Assembly: GCA_001898625.1 (NCBI GenBank)
Contig: MKUP01000010.1
Location: 372,001 to 436,000 of the forward strand
Direction: 5' to 3'
Length of the DNA: 64,000 bases
Source: Burkholderiales bacterium 67-32
GTDB lineage: Bacteria; Pseudomonadota; Gammaproteobacteria; Burkholderiales; Burkholderiaceae_B
Made by a program: the position numbers and the translations under genes. The notes below the pieces were generated by a model that worked only from the letters and a program-made list of their open reading frames with translations, was not told the DNA's origin and did not search any database. Shown here one piece after another: positions 9,043 through 16,999 of this stretch (positions are counted from its first letter, which is position 1; each line of letters opens with the position of its first letter).

Positions 9043-9073
9043 GCCCTTCGACCAAGCTCTCCGAGAACCAATC

Positions 9074-9514
9074 ATGATCCGTGCATCGGCCGGCACCGGC
9101 CTCCCCGAACAACACCCGCGCCAGACGGCCCCGGCCGCCGCGCCCCCTGCCACCGCTCCCACCCGGGCCGGGACGGCTGCGCCCGCCGGACAGCCACCCA
9201 GTCACAACCGGGGAGCAAGAGCGTTCCTCGCCAGCGTTTCCAGGCGTCTGGGCCTCGGATCGGAATGGGATGAAGGCCTCCGGGAAATCCGGGCCAATCT
9301 GGAAGAATATGAAAAGACCCCGACTCGGGAACTGGCTGAAACCATCCGCGATCAGCATCGACAGTTGCTCGACAAGGCGCCTCCTCCTTCATTGGACGCA
9401 AGCTACGGCCAGTACCGGTCCGTGGAAATGGACAACCCGAAAAGCGCGAAATTCTGGGAGCAGATGACGCCGATTTCTCGGGCTGTGCTGGGAATGAACC
9501 GCCATCACGAGTAG
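9074..9514 (+). CDS. hypothetical protein, 146 residues, first gene of the low-GC island
   Basis: I do not recognise this protein. Its first 50 residues are rich in Ala, Pro and Thr with no hydrophobic signal peptide. Residues 50-115 are predicted helical and charged (GLREIRANLEEYEKTP, LAETIRDQHRQLLDK), and the end contains FWEQMTPISRAVLG. A flexible, polar N-terminus before a helical domain is common in type III secretion substrates and their partners, but that is only suggestive. It ends 6 bases before the large coiled-coil gene and is probably co-transcribed with it. No strong ribosome-binding site is seen. Confidence 0.6.
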   Translation: MIRASAGTGLPEQHPRQTAPAAAPPATAPTRAGTAAPAGQPPSHNRGARAFLASVSRRLGLGSEWDEGLREIRANLEEYEKTPTRELAETIRDQHRQLLDKAPPPSLDASYGQYRSVEMDNPKSAKFWEQMTPISRAVLGMNRHHE

Positions 9515-9520
9515 CGCAAG

Positions 9521-12500
9521 ATGGTTTCGTCCACCTCCGCGGGCCGGCCCGGACACCACGATCCCGGCTATTTCCAGGGCACCTCCGTTTCCTGCCAGGC
9601 AACGAAGGTGGATAGCTATCTTGTTCCCGGTACCTTCAAGGCCTACAGCCAACATAGCGACGACGGCAAGAGCTGGGTGCATCTGTACTGCAAGCTGAAA
9701 ACGGCCAGTCTGGGCTTGAAGTCCTTGAGCAAACGGGCCGATTACCAATTGGCCGCGCTCTATTCCGACTGGCAGCAACAGGAAGAAACTGCGGCGTGGC
9801 TCCAGGCGCAATTGGCGGTTTTTCCCTGCCTGGACACGTTTCCCCAGGCCGAGCGGCTGCTGTACGAAAAGATCGATGCGGATGCCGCGCTGGCGTTTGC
9901 AGTCAAGTCCGCCAGGGTTGGGCACAGCCGCAAGGAACTGGTCGGTCTGTACGACGAAAAGAATGACTGCGAGCGCAAACTGCATACCGCGCGCAACCGC
10001 CTGGAGGAACTCGAAAGCCGACGCGCGCACGCCGAGGAAAAATCCAGGAGCCGACGCGGCCGGCACGATACGCGCAAGCACATCGAACCGTCCCGAAGCA
10101 CGATCCGGTCCGCCCGCAGAAAGGTGGCGAACCTGGATGACGATATCGCGGCACTGGACGCGTGGATGGCCGAGCTCCAGTCGCAGCTCGACGAGAAGGA
10201 GGCTGCGCTGGCGCCGTACCGCCAGGCAGTGGATGACCTGGAAGTACGGCTGCGCGCGGCCGGCGTTTCCGAGCAGGACGAAACGGTCATCAAGCCTTTG
10301 ATGCAGCGCCTGGGCGAGGCTCAAGAACGCCAGTACCAGCTCGGCTGGACCTTGCAACAAGCCGAGGAGCCGCCACGGCTTTGCCCGGAGACCGGTGAAG
10401 TCATTTTTTTCGGACAGCACAGCAAATCGCAATTGAAAGACTTGCTCGCCACGGTGAGCGAGGAACTGCAGCGTACCGAGGACTTCATCCAGCGTGAGAT
10501 CAAGCACCTGAAGCTCTCACGAACGTTCCGGACTGACAGGAGACGATCGACGACGTTCCGTCCCTTGTCCGCTGTGGATTGCCTGTCGTCGCAAGACGTG
10601 GGCGACGTCCTGGCGCAGGACCTGGACCGTGGGACGCACGCCTGGCCAGCCGCCATCGACGAAACAGCCGAGCCGGACGTCGTAGCGGAAAGCCCGGGCG
10701 ACGCGGTCGACTCATCCGAAGAAGACGCCCGCAGCGACGACGAGCGGATCTCCGGCGGCGAACGCGAGGCCCCGTTGCCGCAACGTGCCCCAGCCCCCGT
10801 ACCGATCGTTGGCAATGAAGCCTCAAGCGAAGCGGAGGATTCCGACAGTTCTGTCGAGTCCTCGGAGGAATCGGACCGCGACGGCGAACCGCCGGACACC
10901 GTATCGGTGCCCGACGCCGGCGCGACCGGGAAGGCGCCCCTCCACGATTTGCCGCGACCGGTTGCGCCGGCCGTCTCCCCGCCTCCGCCCGAGCCCCACA
11001 CCAGTCGTTACCACTATCGCCCCGAGCAGGTCGATGGCAACTGGACCCGTTGGCCGCAAGAGCGCGTGGAGCGCCCGCTTCCTCCCAAGGACGTAAGCGA
11101 GAGTGACGAGAGGCACCGCGGTCCGCTCTTGCTGGCCGATCGGCCGTTCGTCGAGGAACATCGGCCTGCCGCCGAGCCATCCAGGACTGCCAGTGGCTAC
11201 GCTTTCAGCGCCGCGCAGTTGCGCCAATGGGGACAAGACGAGGCGGCTCATCACGCCGCCCCCTCTTCCCGACCCGAGCCAGCGCCGAACCCGGCAGCGG
11301 CGCAAGCTCGGCAACGCACGGCGAACCCCGGCCAGGCCAAGCCCGCGGCCGGCGCATCCCGCGCGAAGCGTGCGCCCGAGCCACCGCGTGCCGCCCCCTC
11401 CTCCACACCGCGGACGCTGCCGCGTGATCCGCGCACCCCCTATACCTGGTCCGGCGAGTGGCACTACCTGCCCCGATTCATGGCGGAGCAGTTGACCGTG
11501 GCGGTGCGCAAGAACATGGCCTGGACGACGATTCGCCATCCCGATCCGGTCTTTCCGCAGCTCGGCGTGCTGAAGGACTTTTACCTGGTCAGGGAAAACC
11601 TGAGGTCCTGCCTGGAATTCAGATTGAATCCACAATCCGCCGCCGAGCCGATCACCCATTTCGTGCAACCGGGCGATGCACGCTTCCACGTGCTGGAAAT
11701 ACTGCCTCCGATGGTGGCGCGAGCAGAGCCGCCGCCCTTCTATCGCAGGCCGGGACCGGATTGGCGCCAGCCCCCCTCCGGGTCGCGCCCGATGGGGGGA
11801 CCGAACGATCCGCTTCATTTCTACAGCACCGATCCCAGGTCACCGCGTTATCGCGCGCCGCGGGCCACCGACGAGCGTCCGCGGAATCCGATGCCGGAAG
11901 CGGAGTCCTGGCGCCGGCATACCCGTCGCGCGGACGGCAATCGTTCCGATCGCACCAGGGCCGGTGCAAGCCGCGACGTTCCTCGTGCCAGACGCACTGC
12001 ACCGCAGACCGAAAGCCCGCGGATCGACGTGCCTCCCATCATCCTGCGGGATTCTCAAGGCAAGCGCCGGTCAAGCGTCGATCTGCTCGGCGCGGCGTTG
12101 CGCGAGCATGCCTTGCGCGAGTCGTCGGCGGCCGCCGGACGCTCGAGCGAAGCAGATGTCCTCCAGGCCATGCAAGCGATCATGGATGATGCCGACCGGT
12201 TTACCAGCAGCGCCTATCCCGACGCCTTTGCCTCGCTGGCCAAGGCCACCGCCATCATCGACGAACTCAGGGCCAAGGGCTTTGACCTGCGCATGCTGCA
12301 TGAATTGCAGGAGGACCTGGCGTATCCGCGCCTCAAGGGTGACCATGTCGACAGGCCGGCGGGTTTCGCCCAGGCCTTCCCCGGTTCCGATTCCGACGAC
12401 GACTACCGGTCGTATCTGCGGCAAAAGTACCGCAAGGTCTTTTCTCTCGATATCACCCATTCCATCTTCGGCCAGATGTTGGGACGCATACAGCACAAGC

Positions 12501-12934
12501 TCGGTCACTACATTACCGACCTGGGCGCCGAGGCCTTGCTGGAAGCGGTCATCAGGCACAACTATTCCGCCGGGCAAAAACAATCGCTGCTGCGTGACCT
12601 GGTCCTGCAACGGGGCGAGATGACCGAACGCGCCGTCGATGCCGTGCCGGCGTTCAAGCAGCAGGTCGAAGAGCGCGTGAACGAAAAACTGCGCGAACTG
12701 GAAAGAACGGATCCGGACAAGGTCCGGACGGCCGATCATCGCCGCGCGCAGCAGGACAATCTGCGCAAGGCCGTACTGGCCGAGGAGGTTGCGGCGATGC
12801 ACGACCAGTACTTGCAGTCCAGCCCACACGCGGAACTGGTGCTGCCGGTCAAGTCGCAGTTCCCGGCCAATGTCTGGCGCACCGTGGTCGGCAAGGCGAT
12901 TGCCGAGCTGGAGAAAGAACATGATGCCGACTGA
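9521..12934 (+). CDS. large modular protein of unknown function, 1137 residues (coiled coil, acidic and proline-rich linkers)
   Basis: No family is recognised. Seen in order: an N-terminal globular part (about 1-95, with three Cys), a long charged helical stretch that looks like coiled coil (about 137-250 and 255-335), a Ser/Asp/Glu-rich disordered segment (about 380-470), and a Pro/Arg/Ala-rich linker (about 470-640). A second compact region follows at about 642-735 (TWSGEWHYLPRFMAEQ onwards), then another basic linker and a helical C-terminus (about 850-1137). There is no signal peptide and no membrane segment. This mosaic resembles large secreted effectors or cytoskeletal-type proteins, which is inference. 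The next gene overlaps its 3' end by 14 bases. Its base composition is clearly less GC-rich than the flanking recBCD and dehydrogenase genes. Confidence 0.7.
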   Translation: MVSSTSAGRPGHHDPGYFQGTSVSCQATKVDSYLVPGTFKAYSQHSDDGKSWVHLYCKLKTASLGLKSLSKRADYQLAALYSDWQQQEETAAWLQAQLAVFPCLDTFPQAERLLYEKIDADAALAFAVKSARVGHSRKELVGLYDEKNDCERKLHTARNRLEELESRRAHAEEKSRSRRGRHDTRKHIEPSRSTIRSARRKVANLDDDIAALDAWMAELQSQLDEKEAALAPYRQAVDDLEVRLRAAGVSEQDETVIKPLMQRLGEAQERQYQLGWTLQQAEEPPRLCPETGEVIFFGQHSKSQLKDLLATVSEELQRTEDFIQREIKHLKLSRTFRTDRRRSTTFRPLSAVDCLSSQDVGDVLAQDLDRGTHAWPAAIDETAEPDVVAESPGDAVDSSEEDARSDDERISGGEREAPLPQRAPAPVPIVGNEASSEAEDSDSSVESSEESDRDGEPPDTVSVPDAGATGKAPLHDLPRPVAPAVSPPPPEPHTSRYHYRPEQVDGNWTRWPQERVERPLPPKDVSESDERHRGPLLLADRPFVEEHRPAAEPSRTASGYAFSAAQLRQWGQDEAAHHAAPSSRPEPAPNPAAAQARQRTANPGQAKPAAGASRAKRAPEPPRAAPSSTPRTLPRDPRTPYTWSGEWHYLPRFMAEQLTVAVRKNMAWTTIRHPDPVFPQLGVLKDFYLVRENLRSCLEFRLNPQSAAEPITHFVQPGDARFHVLEILPPMVARAEPPPFYRRPGPDWRQPPSGSRPMGGPNDPLHFYSTDPRSPRYRAPRATDERPRNPMPEAESWRRHTRRADGNRSDRTRAGASRDVPRARRTAPQTESPRIDVPPIILRDSQGKRRSSVDLLGAALREHALRESSAAAGRSSEADVLQAMQAIMDDADRFTSSAYPDAFASLAKATAIIDELRAKGFDLRMLHELQEDLAYPRLKGDHVDRPAGFAQAFPGSDSDDDYRSYLRQKYRKVFSLDITHSIFGQMLGRIQHKLGHYITDLGAEALLEAVIRHNYSAGQKQSLLRDLVLQRGEMTERAVDAVPAFKQQVEERVNEKLRELERTDPDKVRTADHRRAQQDNLRKAVLAEEVAAMHDQYLQSSPHAELVLPVKSQFPANVWRTVVGKAIAELEKEHDAD

Positions 12935-13268
12935 CCTCGACGTCCCTGACGATCCGGCCACGCGCCAGGCGCTGGCGGCATTGCAGCAACAAGCGGCCCA
13001 GGCGGTCGATGCGATCATCGACCGGCTTGCCGCACGTCTGCGCGCGGACTTCCTGGCCGTGCCAGAAAAACCGTCAGGCCATTATGGCCTGGCCGAGGCC
13101 GGCGCCCGCGCGCGCCGACAGGCGGCACTCGCGCGAGATTGCCGCCTGCTGGCACAGGAAATGGTGTTTGCCTCGCTCCTGCACCTGGAAAACCCCCAAT
13201 GGAACCCGCTGGGACCGGCCACACCGGCGCCACCGCCAGGCGTACTGGCGACACTGCTCTCCCACTGA
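12921..13268 (+). CDS. small helical hypothetical protein, 115 residues, overlapping the large gene
   Basis: The start (ATG ATG at 12921 and 12924) lies inside the last codons of the large upstream gene, a coupling arrangement that often means the two products interact. The sequence is Ala/Leu/Arg-rich, mostly helical (QALAALQQQAAQAVDAIIDRL, shown up to 21-residue scale only in part, about residues 15-35) and opens with an acidic stretch. It ends in a Pro-rich tail. It is about the size of a secretion chaperone but shows no motif that proves this. GAGAAAGAAC precedes the start. The 3-base gap to the next gene supports one operon. Confidence 0.55.
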   Translation: MMPTDLDVPDDPATRQALAALQQQAAQAVDAIIDRLAARLRADFLAVPEKPSGHYGLAEAGARARRQAALARDCRLLAQEMVFASLLHLENPQWNPLGPATPAPPPGVLATLLSH

Positions 13269-13272
13269 CATC

Positions 13273-14346
13273 ATGACCCACCCCATATCCCATTCCGCAC
13301 CTGGCCCCACGGGCTTCGATGCTTCGGCCGCGCCGGCCGATGTGCCGGCAAGGTCGTCGAGCCCCCATCGCGATGACAGGCTCCCCCCGTCACCGCCAGA
13401 GCCGCTCCCGCGCGACCTGTCGAGCCGGCGCCATTCGGCGCACGAATTGATCCGGAAATTCCGGCAGCCGCTGCCCATGCCGCCGCTGCCTGTTGTCGAC
13501 CCCCTCTTGCAGTACGACCGCAGTCCGGGTGGAAACGATAATTTCCGTTCGTCGGACGAGTTCGAATTGCCGGCTTCCTTGAATCAGCATGGCTGGAAAG
13601 CGCTCCACGTATCCGGCAGCGCAAGCATTGCATCCCTGGAGCAGATCCGGAGACTGCAACCCTCGCCCTCGAATCCCGTGGTCGTGCTGGATGTCAGACA
13701 GGAATCGCACGCCATCGTCGGCGGTTACCCATGTACCTGGAGATCCCCCGATAACTGGGCCAACGTGGGTAAATCCAGTGACGAAGTCCTCGCGGACGAG
13801 CAAGCAAGAATCGAGCAGTTGAAAACCCGGCAAAGCGTCCGGATCCTGCATCGCAAGGATGTCAAGAACAGTGTGGACAACCCGCGTTCCGTGACCCTGG
13901 ATCAACCGCAGATATTCAGCGAGGAAGAACTCGTCAGGCAGGCCGGCGCGGAATATGTCCGCCTCATGGTCACGGATCACCTGGGGCCCCGCGGGGAAGA
14001 CGTCGATGCGTTCATCCGCCTGCAGCGGCGCATGGCGCCTGAAGCGAAACTGCATGTGCACTGCGGCGTCGGCCAGGGACGGACTGGAATATTCATCGCC
14101 ATGCACGACATGCTGCGCAATGCCTCGGCGGTGTCGTTCGACGATATCGTGATGCGGCAACTGGCCTTCAACCCGGGACGAGCCTTGGACTTCGAGAAAG
14201 ACGTGGTCCACGGAGAACGGTCGGGTTTTCGCAATGACCGGCTGGAGTTCCTTACCCTCTTCTTTGCCTACGCGCAGGAGAATCCCCGGGGGCAGCCGCA
14301 GATGTGGTCCGAATGGCTGAGCGATCCCGCGAGAGACCGGACGTAG
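13273..14346 (+). CDS. protein-tyrosine-phosphatase-like phytase (PTPLP, inositol polyphosphate phosphatase)
   Basis: This is a cysteine phosphatase of the PTP-like phytase family, which removes phosphates from inositol hexakisphosphate. In 357 residues I see the signature VLDVRQESHAIVGG at 138-151, the general-acid loop VTDHLGP with Asp235, and the P-loop HCGVGQGRTG with nucleophile Cys264 and Arg270 (CX5R). All match PhyAsr-type enzymes. The first 100 residues are polar, Pro/Ser-rich and apparently disordered, with no Sec signal peptide. Ruminal PTPLPs normally carry a Sec signal, so a cytosolic or non-Sec exported enzyme is suggested. XopH of Xanthomonas is a PTPLP delivered by type III secretion, which makes an effector role a reasonable hypothesis. 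The ATG is 5 bases after the previous stop. Confidence 0.8.
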   Translation: MTHPISHSAPGPTGFDASAAPADVPARSSSPHRDDRLPPSPPEPLPRDLSSRRHSAHELIRKFRQPLPMPPLPVVDPLLQYDRSPGGNDNFRSSDEFELPASLNQHGWKALHVSGSASIASLEQIRRLQPSPSNPVVVLDVRQESHAIVGGYPCTWRSPDNWANVGKSSDEVLADEQARIEQLKTRQSVRILHRKDVKNSVDNPRSVTLDQPQIFSEEELVRQAGAEYVRLMVTDHLGPRGEDVDAFIRLQRRMAPEAKLHVHCGVGQGRTGIFIAMHDMLRNASAVSFDDIVMRQLAFNPGRALDFEKDVVHGERSGFRNDRLEFLTLFFAYAQENPRGQPQMWSEWLSDPARDRT

Positions 14347-14399
14347 CGATGCGTATCAGACGAGCAGGCGGCCAGCCACCGCCTTCGCGGCTGGCCGGA

Positions 14400-14867
14400 T
14401 CATCGGCCCGGATTCCTCAGTTCGGGATATTCCCGTTCGAGGATGTCGAGATAGGCTTCGCGCGTGAGTATCTGTTCCTCAGGATGCGCCACCGCTTCGC
14501 GTCCTTCCTGCGACAGCGCTATCAATCTCGGGAATACCTTGATCACCAGCCCTATCAATGCCGTTGCCGTGGCTTTGGGAGCCCATCCCGCTTCGAGAAA
14601 TGAAGGAATCGCCATCGCGATCAGCCCCCATGCGGCCCCTTTCAGCATGAAGGGCGGAATGTGCGACATGATCCCGGGATGATTCGCGCGCAACTGATCG
14701 GGAGTGATGAGCGGCGCCGTTGGCAGAACAACTTCCCGGGAACTCGGCGCTTCGGTGTACGACGGCGCGGCATGGGCCGTGCCGGGCGCGCTCAGGATGT
14801 GTTCGTCGGCATGCCGATCCGGGAGCGGAGGCACTTGGGGCTGCGATGAGGCCGGAGCGATGGGCAT
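14400..14867 (-). CDS. hypothetical protein with Pro-rich N-terminus and hydrophobic hairpin, 155 residues
   Basis: The protein is not recognised. The first 60 residues are Pro/Ala/Ser-rich and polar. Residues about 73-112 hold two closely spaced hydrophobic stretches (FMLKGAAWGLIAMAIPSF and ATALIGLVIKVFPRLIAL) that could insert in a membrane as a hairpin. The C-terminus is charged and helical, ending in EREYPELRNPGR. It is convergent with the phytase gene (53 bases apart) and shares the lower GC content of the island. It could be a membrane-acting partner or effector; no homologue is claimed. Confidence 0.55.
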   Translation of the reverse strand: MPIAPASSQPQVPPLPDRHADEHILSAPGTAHAAPSYTEAPSSREVVLPTAPLITPDQLRANHPGIMSHIPPFMLKGAAWGLIAMAIPSFLEAGWAPKATATALIGLVIKVFPRLIALSQEGREAVAHPEEQILTREAYLDILEREYPELRNPGR

Positions 14868-14935
14868 GATTCGACTCTCAGAAATTTTCTGATGTATGCC
14901 CGCCGGCGGGACAAAGTTCCCGGCAACGCGTCACG

Positions 14936-16999
14936 TCAGACCACGAGGCCGCTCACCCGCCGCACCCTGCGCGCCACCGCGTCCTCGAACACCCCGGGCA
15001 CCGGTTCGATCAGCGTGAACCAGGTCTTGGCGCGGGTGATGCCCGTATAGACCAGCTCGCGCGTCAGGATGGGGCTGGGTCGGTCGGGCAGCAACAAGGC
15101 GGTATGGGCAAACTCCGACCCCTGCGACTTGTGCACGGTCATGGCGAACACGGTCTCGACGGCGCTCAGGCGGCTGGGCAGCGCGAAACGGACTCCGGCC
15201 ACGCCATCGCTGCGCAGGAACGCCACCCGCAGCGCCAGGCCGTCCCCCTGCGGCACCGCCAGCGCGATGCCGACGTCGCCGTTCATCAGTCCCAGTCCGT
15301 AGTCGTTGCGGGTCACCAGCACGGGGCGGCCTTCGTACCATCCCTGGTCCTGTTCGATCAGCCCGCGCGCCAGCAAGGCGCGGGCGACGCGGGCATTGAG
15401 TCCCTCGACGCCGTAGTCGCCCTTGCGCAGCGCGCACAGCAACTGGAACTCGTCGAAGGCCGCGAGCACCGCCTGGGCCCAGGCCTCCCATGCCGGGTCG
15501 TCGGCGGCGGTGCCGGCCGAAGGCCGCAGGCGCCGCATCACGTCCAGATAACGCGCGTAGCCTTGCGGCCCGTCCCCGCCGGGCGCGGCATGGCCATCGA
15601 GCAGCAGGCGGTCCAGCGCCTCGCCCGAGGGGGCGAACACGTCGTGGATGTCCGACTCGTCCCGCGACGCGGACAGCTCCAGCATGCGCCGCGCCGGGCC
15701 GGCGTCACCGCGGTTGACGGCGCCGGCGAGCTGGCCGATGCCGCTGTCGGCGCCGAACCGCCGCGAGTGGCGCAGCATGACGGTCTGTTGGGCCATGGCA
15801 TGATGGACCGGATCGCCGGGCTGCAGGCCTTCGCCGTCCAGCGGGGCGCCGCCGACCGATTCCAGCCATTGCCGGGTGGCCGCCGAATAGCGTCCCGCTT
15901 CCGCGTCCTGGCACAGGTCTCCCAGCACGGCGCCGGCCTCGACGGAGGCCAGTTGATCCTTGTCTCCCAACAACACCAGGCGCGCCGGGTCAGGCAGCGC
16001 ATCGACCAGATTCGCCATCATCTCCACGTCGACCATGGAGGCTTCGTCCACCACCAGCATGTCGATCGGCAGGGGATTGCCCGCGTGGTAGCGGAAGTGC
16101 CGGGTGTCGGGGCGGCTGCCCAGCAGGCGGTGCAGTGTCGTGACGTCGGTGGGAATGGTCGCCCGTATGGAGTCCGGCACGGGCAGCCGTCCCACCTGTT
16201 CGCCGATGGATGCGGACAGGCGCGCCGCCGCCTTGCCGGTGGGCGCGGCAAGCAGGATGCGCAGCGGCCTGCCCTGTCCGGCCGCCGACAGTTGCAGCAA
16301 GGTCAAGAGGCGCACCACGGTGGTGGTCTTGCCGGTGCCCGGACCGCCGGTGACGATGCCGATGCTGCCGCGGGCGGCAAGGGCGCATGCGAGCTTCTGC
16401 CAATCCGGTCCGCCCGCAGGCGGACCGAACAGCCGCGTCAAGCCCTCGGCCAGGCCCGGGACCTCGAACGGCGGCTGCCGCAGGCGTCGCCGCAGGGCAG
16501 CGGCGATCCGCCGCTCGAAATCCCAGTAGCGGCGCAGATAGAGCCGCTGGCCATCGAGCACCAGCGGCGAGCCGGTGCCGGCTTCACTGGGCTGTCCGAC
16601 GACTTCGACCAGCGGGCTGGCCGCCAGCGCGCCTTGCCAGGTCGGCAGGTCCAGGCCCCGCAGCACGTCGGACGGCAGCCGCATGGCCAGCGCCGATTCC
16701 CCTTCGGGCGGCAGCGACAGCGCTTCGTCGGGATTCCGTAGCGTCGCCGCCAGGTCCAGGCAGACATGGCCGTGGCCCAGTTGATGGCTGGCCAGCGCGG
16801 CCGCGACGGCGACCTGCGGATCCGTATCGGGCTCGCAGTCGTACAGAAAGCCGGCGAACGCCCGATCCAGGCGTCTCAGCCACCCCCGCGCCACCCAGGC
16901 ATCGAGTATCGACAGCAAGGCGGGAGGATCGCGCAAATCGGGGGACGGCGGCGTGGGGGCATCGAACGGCAGTTCGTAGTTGAACGCGGTCGGGGTCAT
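14936..16999 (-). CDS. recD: exodeoxyribonuclease V subunit alpha (RecD)
   Basis: RecD is the 5'-3' helicase of the RecBCD nuclease-helicase, which processes double-strand breaks and loads RecA. The 687-residue protein has the Walker A motif GGPGTGKTTT at about 217-226, Walker B VVDEASMVD and the C-terminal UvrD-like motif TVHKSQGSEF. The ATG at 16999 overlaps the recB stop in ATGA. The in-frame upstream sequence is only a read-through of the recB region. It is third in the recC-recB-recD operon. Confidence 0.95.
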   Translation of the reverse strand: MTPTAFNYELPFDAPTPPSPDLRDPPALLSILDAWVARGWLRRLDRAFAGFLYDCEPDTDPQVAVAAALASHQLGHGHVCLDLAATLRNPDEALSLPPEGESALAMRLPSDVLRGLDLPTWQGALAASPLVEVVGQPSEAGTGSPLVLDGQRLYLRRYWDFERRIAAALRRRLRQPPFEVPGLAEGLTRLFGPPAGGPDWQKLACALAARGSIGIVTGGPGTGKTTTVVRLLTLLQLSAAGQGRPLRILLAAPTGKAAARLSASIGEQVGRLPVPDSIRATIPTDVTTLHRLLGSRPDTRHFRYHAGNPLPIDMLVVDEASMVDVEMMANLVDALPDPARLVLLGDKDQLASVEAGAVLGDLCQDAEAGRYSAATRQWLESVGGAPLDGEGLQPGDPVHHAMAQQTVMLRHSRRFGADSGIGQLAGAVNRGDAGPARRMLELSASRDESDIHDVFAPSGEALDRLLLDGHAAPGGDGPQGYARYLDVMRRLRPSAGTAADDPAWEAWAQAVLAAFDEFQLLCALRKGDYGVEGLNARVARALLARGLIEQDQGWYEGRPVLVTRNDYGLGLMNGDVGIALAVPQGDGLALRVAFLRSDGVAGVRFALPSRLSAVETVFAMTVHKSQGSEFAHTALLLPDRPSPILTRELVYTGITRAKTWFTLIEPVPGVFEDAVARRVRRVSGLVV

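Noticed and set aside
15104-16741. Long plus-strand frame opposite recD
   Set aside because: Antisense shadow; the RecD frame has Walker motifs and correct coupling to recB.
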